The position numbers were made by a program, and so were the translations under genes. DNA of 38,746 nt, taken from the NCBI GenBank assembly GCA_029747585.1, contig JAPEVF010000239.1:3853-42598 (forward strand), given 5' to 3'. Source of the DNA: Pleurotus djamor (lineage: Eukaryota > Basidiomycota > Agaricomycetes > Agaricales > Pleurotaceae). Positions 29,559-38,746 of this stretch are shown here, one piece after another (the first letter of the stretch is position 1; each line of letters opens with the position of its first letter). The notes beneath the pieces are model-generated. The model had not been told where the DNA came from. It worked only from the letters and a program-made list of their open reading frames with translations, and did not search any database.

Positions 29559-31334
29559 ATGTCTTTCAAGAAGTTGCTTCGCTCACCCATTGTCGACGGA
29601 CAAGAAGGTGTTCAACCACGCGTAAACGACATTCATCGCGTGAGGAGTGCCATTCGTCGCCGTTCCCAAGCGTGGAAAGGTCGAAGGGACCACAACCAAA
29701 CCACTCCCATCTCTCGCCTACCCCGGGAAATCCTCCTGGAGGTATTCCTACACTTATGCACTACATTTTCTGTGTGCACCATACGTCCCGGATCTTGGCA
29801 CTGGCACAAAATTGCTCATATCTGCCATGATTGGCGAGAGGTTGCTATATCTTCCCCGGTCCTATGGGGGTATATCAATCTGAACTCACCGAAAAACTTC
29901 GTCCATCTTCTCATGGCTCGAAGTCGAGATGCACCGCTTGCAATAAGATGTGAGGTGCCAGATGAGCGTGATGTGGACACTTTAGTGGGGCTGATCGATA
30001 GACATAGAGGGCGGCTGCGTGCTTTGGACATCCACACCCCACGCTCGGTTGGGAGGCTCTATGATGCTTTTAATCGCATGGGAGAATGTTCCCTCGTATC
30101 CCTATCCGCTAGCAGTCAGGTCGGTGCCCTGGACGAAGAATATTCCTGGCTCCCCGACAGCCCATTTGTTGCTAATCGCCGTCAATTATCGTACCTATCC
30201 CTTCGCGCATGTTCATTCGAATGGAACTCGCCGATATACTCTGCGCATTTAACTAGTCTCGAGCTTATCGACATCCACACCGTGCTGCGCCCCTCGGCCG
30301 AGCAATTCCTCGCCATCATAGCAAATGCAAATAAGCTGGAGAATCTAGCATTAGTACATTCGGCGCCGGTCGAGTTCAACTCGTATCCAATGCGCTTTCG
30401 AGGTATGAATATACCATCCCTCAAGACATTTCGACTGGAGGATAGTGAAATCGGCTGCGCAGAGGTCATGTTATCACTTATCCTCCCGCCGACAGCGTCT
30501 TTTGAAATCACACACCGGAATGGAACGACCTCAACCATAGAGTCGTTTTACCCCATTGAATCCTTGGCCAGGTCCCTCCCTTCGGTCCCTCCCTTTACTT
30601 CAGCGAGACTTGTTACAGAGCGGCCAGGCCTCCGATTTCAATTCACGGCCTCACGAAATCGCAGGGTATGCTTGGACTTTCGCGATTGCGGTCTCTGGAG
30701 TTATAATTGTTTGAAATTCTATACCTTGATCGCGAAAACTCTACGCCGCTTCTCTACGGAGCATCTCACGGAGCTGGTTCTTTGTGGCCTAGTCAGCCTG
30801 ACTTTAGACAACCACAAGAAGGCGGACTTACTGGAATGTCGCAAAGGGTGGCACACGATATCTGGCCTAGTTCAGCTCCGCGTGCTGAAGCTCATAACTT
30901 GCTGGCCTACGCTACTTCTGGAGACGCTGTTTGAGCGTGCTATGCTGTGCATTGGGGTCAGCATGGAAGCCACCACCACCCATATTGGGACCGACGGTGT
31001 AGGCAAACAGCTGTTGCCCAAACTAGCCAGGATAGAATTGCTCAATTTTAACTTCTGCATAAAGATCACGGAGGCAAAGCCTCTGGACGTGTTGGTGTCA
31101 CTATTATGGGCTTTACAACAACATGACGACCCCGTTCCGGTCATCCATATACCAACGACCGGGACGCTAGAGAGTTGCACACTGCGGCAGTTGAGACGCC
31201 TTACCAAGGTGTCCCAGGATGGCGGTGAAGCTTGGGAAATTGCAGACGGTCCGCAAAATCATTACGCTAAGGCTATGACGGCCTTCGAGCAACTAGTCTC
31301 GCTTTATCAAGGACCAGAAACCATGGATGAGTGA
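29559..31334 (+). CDS. intronless F-box-like protein 4, adjacent to ZW10
   Basis: 591 aa from ATG 29559 (MSFKKLLRSPIVDGQEGVQP). The frame is open from 29529, but the homologous start is preferred. F-box: SRLPREILLEVFLHLCTTF..WHKIAHICHDWREVAISSPVLWGYINL. The middle segment LSYLSLRACSFEWNSPIYSAHLTSLELIDI and the end NFNFCIKITEAKPLDVLVSLLWALQQHDDPVPVIH..LRRLTKVSQDGGEAWEIADGPQNHYAKAMTAFEQLVSLYQGPE match members 2 and 3. It converges on ZW10 with 44 bp between stops, so their 3' UTRs must overlap. This is the likely source position of the array. Confidence 0.85.
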   Translation: MSFKKLLRSPIVDGQEGVQPRVNDIHRVRSAIRRRSQAWKGRRDHNQTTPISRLPREILLEVFLHLCTTFSVCTIRPGSWHWHKIAHICHDWREVAISSPVLWGYINLNSPKNFVHLLMARSRDAPLAIRCEVPDERDVDTLVGLIDRHRGRLRALDIHTPRSVGRLYDAFNRMGECSLVSLSASSQVGALDEEYSWLPDSPFVANRRQLSYLSLRACSFEWNSPIYSAHLTSLELIDIHTVLRPSAEQFLAIIANANKLENLALVHSAPVEFNSYPMRFRGMNIPSLKTFRLEDSEIGCAEVMLSLILPPTASFEITHRNGTTSTIESFYPIESLARSLPSVPPFTSARLVTERPGLRFQFTASRNRRVCLDFRDCGLWSYNCLKFYTLIAKTLRRFSTEHLTELVLCGLVSLTLDNHKKADLLECRKGWHTISGLVQLRVLKLITCWPTLLLETLFERAMLCIGVSMEATTTHIGTDGVGKQLLPKLARIELLNFNFCIKITEAKPLDVLVSLLWALQQHDDPVPVIHIPTTGTLESCTLRQLRRLTKVSQDGGEAWEIADGPQNHYAKAMTAFEQLVSLYQGPETMDE

Positions 31335-31378
31335 AACATGTGTAGTAAAAGAGTCCAGTAATGAGATAAACACCATGA

Positions 31379-34300
31379 TTACGTAGAAGCGACAGGATGG
31401 CCCGCTTGCAGCTTCGTGATGGTTGACGAACGCAGAGGAGTGTCCGCGAACAGTGCTTGAACAAGCCGCACCAATTCTTCAATCGCGAAGTCCACCAATG
31501 CACCTTCCTCGAAGAGGTAAGTGATATCCGCCATGGATGCTTCCTGAAGAGTAAAGATGGGCCACATGCGCAGCTAGAGGGAAATGGACGACATACCAGT
31601 AGTTCTGATAGATACGAGAACTTCAACCACGAGGGAACATAGGCGGCGGTGAAAGGATGCTTAAGGTGACGACGTTAGCCTTGAAGCGAAGAAAAGGTAT
31701 CATCACTTACATCTCCATCGTCTTCGATAAACAAGGCCTCCAGCGCATTCAGAATCCGACACAATTCGCTCAACCGATGGGATTCTACCTCAGTAATGTC
31801 CGATAACGCGAGGATATCCTGGAGTACTCGAGAAAGGGCAGCGTCCGTTACTTGACCGATGGCCGTGTAATACTTGCTTTTCGATAGCGCCCCCTGAAAG
31901 CAATTCAATGGATGTGACACAAGAGATCAGGATATCTTACCTTCCACTTCTGGGATACTTTGCGGATAAGAGAGAGCACTTCAGTGAGGGATTGCTCGTA
32001 CTCGTCATATCGCTCTTGGTCCGTCGATTGGGTGAAACCGTCTGCACCTGTCACAAGTATATCGTCCACAGCGACACGGTGTTTCTCCTGCGATACAACA
32101 TGTCAGACTTCGCATAATTTCGGACGAGGGAAACGAGAACGTACTATACAGTCTTGATACCAACTCTCGCTGAGAATTTTGAAATGTCGCTGACACTCAG
32201 CCAGCCTATCCTTGACTTCATCACGTTCATTTCCCAGCTTGGCGAGCTCATCGCTCAAATACAGACAATCGTTCGAAAACTGCATTGTGCGTTTCGCATC
32301 TTCCTGTAGGGGAGACTGGAATTTGATGGGATACAGCGCACGGTAGAGGTCTAGGATTTCGGGAGCGGATTGTAAGAGAATATTGGATGTCGAACTGGCA
32401 GACGAGAGGAGGGGGATTTTCGACGAAGACGCCGAGAAATCGGAGCCTTCGCGTAGAGTATCCTGAACATAGGTAAGGATTCGTTTCACCCTGCTAGAGA
32501 CTGTGTAGATTTCCTTCGGTCTAACAAAGAGATTTGGCGGTCGCTTGACAGGCTCTATTTTATTGGGAACAGCGGTTCGAGGTAAAGCTGTTTCGGGTAC
32601 GATGATAGTAGGCGTAGTTTGCGTAGGAGAAGGTGGTGATATTATGCCCAGTGGCGAAGCGAGAGGGGAAGAAACAGCGGGAGAAGACAATCTGTGAGCG
32701 TTCTTGAGTTTTGAGAACTTCTCCAATCGTGTTGCTACTTTGGGTGAAGATGATGATGAGATAGCGGGAGTGTTGTTGGGCACAGATATGGTGGGTGGAC
32801 TCGGAGCANCCGGTTTGGAGGAGGCTTCATCGTCCCATGGATCGTCCCAAGCACTTTCATCCGTCGGAGGGGAATCTTCATCTTCACCGTCGTTCCAACC
32901 CCATGCATCAGCTGGGTCTGACTCTGTGTCGCTAACTTTCACAGGTTCGCCATCGCTATTGCTTCGATTGGGTAGCGAGTAGTCGCTACTTATACTGGGG
33001 CTCACGTCGGCAGCGGTAGGAGNATCCTCAGTCCCAACTTCCGTGTCAGCGTCCGCGACTTCATCATCAAANCCCCAACCATTATCNTCCACACTGTCGG
33101 CCGAGGGAATTTCACCTTCNTCCTCTTCAAGGCCCCAAGCGCTGTCAGCTTCATCGTCAANACNAGGGATAGGCTCTGGCTCAGGTGCAGGNTGGGCAAG
33201 GTCTGGTATGGGTGAGGGCGAGGGTGAAGCGATTTCTTGAACAGCNACTACGCCCAGCGCTGAGCTGACTGGAACGTCAATCTCCACAGTGAACGTATCG
33301 TTGGANTCNTCCGNGACGACAATCATCTTCCGTGACGCGTCGAGNATGAGGCTACGCCTCTGCCGTTCGTAATGTCCTNTGAGACCTCTTGCCCACGTNT
33401 GTACTGGTCGCTCAACAACACCAGGTTCCAGTAAACCTGCGATATATTTATCTTCNAAGTNGAGGGAATGNTGGACNAGCTCCAAGTAAGGCGGNAACAA
33501 NGNGAACGCAGTCGGAATATTAGGAATTAAGAGGTCGTTNAGGATGCTGTNNGTGACNNTTTTGCNGAGNGCTTTCATAANGTTGTCNCGACTNGCANTG
33601 GGAAGCACGGGAAATAGATATGAAGAAAGGAAGTCGAGTATTGTCGATAATGTNTCCAGTCGTTGGGTGAGGGTAGATTCNTTCGGAGGAGANTGNAAGA
33701 GCGTAAGCTTGTGATGAGAGTTNCCNGAAATGTCAGTCGTNGATGAAGGTGAGCATGAAGTGGGTTGNTTCATGACGACGTGGATAAAGTGGTTNGTCAC
33801 ATCGCGTCGCAATGTATCCAAGAAAGTCGACAANGATGTCGNGTCGAGGGANGAGAGTATAGACGGNAGTTGAAGGACAGCAGTAGATTGGCGGACTGTG
33901 TGTATCNTAAATAACGATATAGACACATTGTAGGAAGACATACCTTGTACCGAGGGATATATTAGCATCTCGNAAGGCCCAACCATGATACTCCTCGAGT
34001 AAGCCTCCCCTAGCTGCTCCCGAGCTTTATCTTTCACCACTCTGGCATTGTTCTAGAGAGCGCGTTGATTCTACATGGCGGCCGAGCAAAGTACTTGTAC
34101 ACACCTTCAACAGTCGAAATACAGTACTCCGCTGGAGAGCAGGAGGTGACTGCTCAAAGAGTTCGTCAACGGCTTCGAAAGCTGAGACCGCGTCGCACAG
34201 TTCGCCGGATTCCACCAGTCCCCCAAGCTTCTCCGAGTATTCCTTTAGCTGAACAAGGTGAGAAAGGGCTGCAAACGTGGTGGATGCGTGAGCAGCTTCC

Positions 34301-34769
34301 TTAGCTAACTCTGAGTGCGCCGTCAGAGTCTTCAGCAGCGTCGGTACTATGCCTGTCTAACCCACATCCATGTCAACCCAAACGAATATTTCCGGGACCG
34401 AGAAACACACCTGCGAATCGGTGACTGCGATTCTAAGGTCAAGCACATTCGTCTCCAAAGACTGCAGCCGTGTCTGAATCGACTTCGACGACGCCAACTG
34501 CCTATCCACAGTCTCCCTATCATTCTGTATTCGTTCATGTATCCGTTCCTACACCGAAAACAAGTCTCAGAAATCGCGCAAGCAGCNCNGAACNCCGTCA
34601 TACCTACTTGGGTCGTTTTAATAGCCGCGTCAAGCTCNGAGACCCACGAAGAGGCCAAAGTTGAGGTTAACGAAGANACNCTGGCTTCGTCGATTTTCGT
34701 GAGGATTTCCGTAGCGACATCTTTGCGCGTGGATTTGCGGGGGAGGTGAGAAGGGATAGGGAAGGCCAT
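31379..34769 (-). CDS. ZW10: ZW10 homologue (Dsl1/NRZ tether, RZZ kinetochore complex)
   Basis: Start ATG is at 34767-34769 (MAFPIPSHLPRKSTRKDVATEILTKIDEA). Early exons are 34608-34769, 34411-34548 and 34105-34356, then about 33946-34052, with the rest continuing downstream. The N-terminal coiled-coil segment ELDAAIKTTQERIHERIQNDRETVDRQLASSKSIQTRLQSLETNVLDLRIAV is typical of Zw10. The middle has an acidic, disordered region (DDEADSAWGLEE, SESDPADAWGWNDGEDED). The C-terminal helical domain includes RVKRILTYVQDTLREGSDF, LYRALYPIKFQ, FSNDCLYLSDELAKL, ALSRVLQDILALSDITEVESHRLSELCRILNALEALF, VPSWLKFSYLSELL and ADITYLFEEGALVDFAIEELVRLVQALFADTPLRSS. ZW10 tethers COPI vesicles at the ER and, in animals, works at kinetochores. 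Many Ns lie at 33010-33970. Confidence 0.88.
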
Positions 34770-34911
34770 ACCGCCGCCTGAGTGTAACGCGACGCAACGT
34801 CACTTCTTGCCCACGTGTCAGTGATGTTCAGGATGAATTACAGGGGTCGATGGAAACTAATGGTAACATTACACTATGGAGAGAGAAACAAAGTCGAAAG
34901 CAAAGGTAACA

Positions 34912-36289
34912 CTAAGCAGTCAGCTCAACGGTATTTTTGAATGCGCCGAGAAGGGAAGACATTTGAATCTTTTCGTTACCACCCGTGGATAATCTATGCC
35001 TGAGCAACCAGTCAGATGAATGTCAAGTCCAGAGAGGAAAGGGACGTACTCNGTAGTCGCGAGATGGTCCAGTAGATACACCCGAGCTTGTGGCTTGAGC
35101 TCTAGTGTTTCCACGTATTCAAACGCGCCGACCAGCAGGTCTTGCAAAGCCAGACCCTTCTCGGTTTTTATGGTCGAGATCACTGTTCGCAAGGGAATTA
35201 GGAAACTACACGAGTTATTGGAAAGGAGACGTACTTGTATACGCAGTCGTAAACTCTTCNGCCAGCATAGCNTTTACTATGGCTTCGATATCNGAAGGAT
35301 GAGGGTTGCCAGTGCAGTTGTACACTTCCGTCTCACTCGTCATGTCGTAGGCGGCATGACAAGCTTGGAGAACATTTAGAGCGCGTCGCATGTCTCCTTT
35401 TGATAGCTTGAGCAGCGCTTGCTTGCCATCGGGGGTAAGCTTGACGCTGGCAACATAACAACATAGGTCAAGAAGCGTGTCACGTTGGGCAGAGGAGACG
35501 CTCACTGTTCAGCCTCAACTACACTATCCAGCCGTCTCTCAACCTCTTTAATAGGAAGAGGCGAGAACCGAAACCTNGTACATCGACTTTGTATAGCCGG
35601 CGCGATCTTGTTCACATAATTGCATATGATACAGAACCGAACGTTCTTGGTATACTGTTCAATGACGCGACGCAACGCAGCTTGAGCTTGCTGTGTCATC
35701 ATGTCCGCTTCNTCGAGGATGATGAGCTTGTANCCTTTGGAGAAGAGGGTTCGAGTTTCAGCAAATTGTTTTATCTGTTCNCGAACGACGTCTATTCCAC
35801 GATCATCCGACGCGTTGAGCTTGTCGTGAAAGGGTTGGGATTCAAGGCGAACTGANAGCGATAGAANGGCAGCTCACCTCCAAGATTTGCTTCTTATAGC
35901 CTGCTCCATATATCCTACGCGCAACGGCGAGAATAGTGGACGTCTTTCCCGTTCCAGGTGGACCATAGAAGAGTAAGTGAGGGAGACGGTTCTTGGCTAT
36001 GAAATTCTCGACTATAGGGTAATTAGTNGGAGGAAATACCGCGAATATCTGGGACACNGACTTGTACTGGTGATTTCTTTGTGTGATACGACATCATCCA
36101 AGGTCACCGGACGATACTTCTCCACCCTGACGCGTGCAATGAGTTAGAGTTGTCTGACTTTGGCCTGCATCCTCACCAAGGCAAATTGTCNTCATCGTAA
36201 GATGATTCGTGTTCTGTAGCCTTTNCCTTTCCCTTCAAAGTCGTCTTGAAAGGGTCCGAGTCCATTTGCACGTCGTCGTCGAAAGCCAT
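34912..36289 (-). CDS. RFC3: Replication factor C small subunit, RFC3 (human RFC5 type)
   Basis: AAA+ clamp-loader subunit that helps load PCNA onto primed DNA. The start is [21 protein letters not shown] (ATG 36287-36289). Spliced blocks are [48 protein letters not shown] (Walker A), [69 protein letters not shown] (Walker B and SRC), [41 protein letters not shown], and a C-terminal collar helix region ending [15 protein letters not shown]. The VVSHKEIT and GNEKIQ signatures fit Rfc3 rather than Rfc2 or Rfc4. Several short introns are present. It is divergent from UBI3 with 247 bp between starts. Its product acts with the PCNA to which the DNMT5 PIP box would bind, but the two genes are not otherwise linked. 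Confidence 0.93.
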
Positions 36290-36417
36290 GAAGANCAATG
36301 ANACGCGTTTGTGGCTAAGTCGGTGAGCCAAGAGCGCTAAANAGNTCGANNCCACAAGCNGCAAGTGTTTACCACGCACAGACCATCAACAGAACTTTCT
36401 GCTGACAAAGCAGAAGA

Positions 36418-36425
36418 TATAAAAA
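36418..36425 (+). promoter_or_regulatory. TATA-like element of the ubiquitin-eS31 gene
   Basis: TATAAAAA lies 112 bp upstream of the UBI3 start, in the 247-bp spacer shared with RFC3. A long leader after it is plausible for a highly expressed ribosomal gene. Confidence 0.5.
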
Positions 36426-36536
36426 TCCAGTATCTTTCCCAGCGTTGCTTTTTCCTCTTGAACTCCCCGGCTCTTGCTTTTGTCAAAGACTCCATCATTG
36501 ATTTCGTTGGACAGACGAGAGCGTCCGCGAATCAAA

Positions 36537-37236
<700 letters not shown>

Positions 37237-37430
37237 AGTACATACATATCTTGTAACGCTCTCAATGAATTGTACTATCGATATCCATCCCAAACTCTTG
37301 ATTGCGTGGTGCCCAACCTACGANCAATGGTCACGAATCTTCTGTCTAGTCCCTAACCCCTCTATTCTGCCCCTTNATGTGATTCGGCGTCGTGGTAAAC
37401 ACAAGTTGTTCTCCCGCCTTCCACCTCGCA

Positions 37431-37972
37431 ATGCTTGGACGAATCCTACTCTTCGTCGCTGGTCTCGCTGTTCTTCATGGTATGAACCGACAAATTATGC
37501 TGCACTATCAATAAACACTCATTTTGACGCGTTGCAGCTGCCTTTTCAGCCTACGAACGTCCGTTTCGTCAGTCCACCCGCACCTCCGTGTAACTCACAT
37601 ATACTCTAGATTTGGCGCACTTGAAAACATTGGGTAGACCAGAAGGCGACCTACCATTTGACGTGCGTAACTATAACTGTATCACCCTTTTCTCAACGCT
37701 CAGGCCTTCGACGCAGATCATCCTGGAGTCTTCGCTTGCCCTCTTCTTGGGTATCATCGGGGCGTCACTCAGCGCACCGACACTCAAGCCTATAACATGG
37801 TCTAGTGAGATGCAAACTCGGTGCGTTACTCCAGATCTACTATGANGGGACTCTGCGTTTTGAAGCTATGTTGCGGTCCAGGTCTATTGACGAGATGGAT
37901 ACGAGGGCAGGTTTTGCTAGCTACGTAAACCGCGGCAGGTCAATATTCAAACAAACCACGACNAGTACATGA
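37431..37972 (+). CDS. EMC5: EMC5 / membrane magnesium transporter (MMGT) family protein
   Basis: Five small exons, 37431-37479, 37538-37558, 37610-37662, 37717-37820 and 37882-37972, encode 105 aa with all phases closing. The protein reads MLGRILLFVAGLAVLHAAFSAYEHLAHLKTLGRPEGDLPFDIILESSLALFLGIIGASLSAPTLKPITWSSEMQTRSIDEMDTRAGFASYVNRG. It has two membrane helices, at about residues 3-20 and 43-60. This matches Emc5, a subunit of the ER membrane protein complex that inserts membrane proteins; human MMGT1 was first described as a magnesium transporter. The second exon is only 21 nt. Stops of this gene and the RED-like gene are 59 bp apart. Confidence 0.9.
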
Positions 37973-38031
37973 CGATGTTATAGAAGGTTATAGAGCACCA
38001 ATATACTAATAACTGTGTCGCACAGCGCAGC

Positions 38032-38746
38032 TCAACTGGACTTGGCCTGATACGACTTGAGCCTAAATACCACGTTAAACATCCTGTCCACGGAAGGCAA
38101 AAAGAAACCAACTACTCACCTTTGATAGTCCCGATCTGCCTTGGCCTCAGCAGTCATCTTACTACCTCCTTCCCCGCCCCCACCACCTCCACCACCCGCT
38201 TTCTTCTTTTCCTTGCGCTTCCTCCGCTTCTCCTTNCCCAGCGGCCTCGTCCATAGCAAGGAAATCCTTGATAGAAGGTAATGCAGACGATTCCAACGCT
38301 TCCAGCCGTATCGGTTGGTCTTCTTCCATCTCTCCCTCCTCAGCGAGTTCGTCCGCTTGTCGCGGTGGCGGAGGCGGCGTAGGGGATTTTGGTCGTTGAG
38401 ATGTTGACGGTTGTGCGTCGGCGTCGGCGAACCAACCACCAGTGCGTATGGGTGATGCCTCTCCATCCTCAGGCTTGGAAGGAGATGCTTCNTCTTCCTC
38501 GTCACCCTCGTCATCGCCCAAGTCGATTTCGTAGTCCCCTGCACCTTCGAAGATGTCGAATTCAACGTCTGGTTCCNGGAGCGGGCTCCTTGNGTTTCGG
38601 TATTGACGGAGCNGGAACCTCTTCNACAGTCTTGCCTTTNTCCGTAGTGACGTCGNGTTTTACTTGAGCTGTAACTTCACTNGACTTCTCCTCNACTTTC
38701 CGTCGTTTCTTCTTCCTCTCTNCATCCTTCCCCTCTTTCTCTNTCT
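38032..38746 (-). CDS. RED/IK-like spliceosomal protein, C-terminal part only, frame broken at an N
   Basis: The gene enters from the right edge. Visible protein runs KRRKVEEKSSEVTAQVK.., VPAPSIPKPKEPAP, then DVEFDIFEGAGDYEIDLGDD, a motif typical of RED (DIFE..GDY). It is followed by an acidic/proline-rich stretch and RLEALESSALPSIKDFLAMDEAA. At N38236 the frame slips by one base and continues KEKRRKRKEKKKAGGGGGGGGEGGSKMTAEAKADRDYQR. A donor at 38119 joins to the last exon 38032-38062, giving LKSYQAKSS and the stop. RED is part of the B complex of the spliceosome. The identification rests on the DIFEGAGDY motif and the overall composition. Confidence 0.68.

Larger units (their letters stand above)
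24639..31450. repeat. tandem segmental duplication: F-box genes 2-4 with flanks
   Basis: Three direct copies of an F-box gene with homologous 5' and 3' flanks repeat at about 2.2-2.7 kb spacing. Similarity extends past the coding regions: spacer 26633-26743 resembles 29373-29490, and the 3' flanks of members 2 and 3 resemble the ZW10 3' end beside member 4. Identity is moderate, so the duplications are not recent. Confidence 0.7.

Overview
This is nuclear DNA of a filamentous basidiomycete fungus, most likely an agaricomycete. The evidence is dense eukaryotic genes with many 45-60 nt GT-AG introns, a DNMT5-type DNA methyltransferase, a fungalysin-era style M43 secreted metalloprotease, and an expanded set of F-box-like genes. 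The assembly is draft quality. Ambiguous bases are scattered throughout and concentrate at about 22320-23560 and 33010-33970, and two reading frames break exactly at an N.

Left part (1-7.7 kb): a SIRT4-like sirtuin (cut by the left edge) is divergent from PEX7, the peroxisomal PTS2 receptor. Then come an EFM7-type lysine methyltransferase, an F-box-like protein on the minus strand, and the small zinc protein CRIPT.

Middle part (7.9-20 kb): the main gene is a complete ten-exon DNMT5 (2230 codons, all intron phases close) on the minus strand. It has a cytosine methyltransferase domain, a cysteine cluster, a SNF2 ATPase interrupted by a ~250-residue charged insert, a RING finger and a helicase C lobe. 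Its first residues carry a consensus PCNA-binding PIP box in place of the chromodomain known in Cryptococcus Dnmt5. The promoter between DNMT5 and a divergent PAP2 lipid phosphatase holds a 477-bp fold-back MITE (180-bp inverted arms, TTA target duplication). The right-hand duplication supplies the A of the phosphatase start codon. A CID/RS/RGG RNA-processing protein and the cytochrome oxidase assembly factor PET117 follow, head to head.

Right part (20-38.7 kb): four intronless F-box-like genes of almost equal length (584-591 aa) lie on the plus strand, with an M43 metalloprotease between the first and second. The last F-box gene converges on ZW10 (Dsl1/RZZ tether) with 44 bp between stops. 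The spacer behind the second F-box gene contains a decayed copy of the ZW10 3' end. The array therefore appears to have grown by duplicating a unit that included the tail of ZW10. Housekeeping genes complete the window: RFC3, ubiquitin-eS31 (UBI3), EMC5 and a RED/IK-like splicing factor cut by the right edge.

The genes do not form one pathway. The items of most biological interest are the PIP-box DNMT5, the transposon at the DNMT5/PAP2 promoter, and the F-box array with its ZW10 relic.
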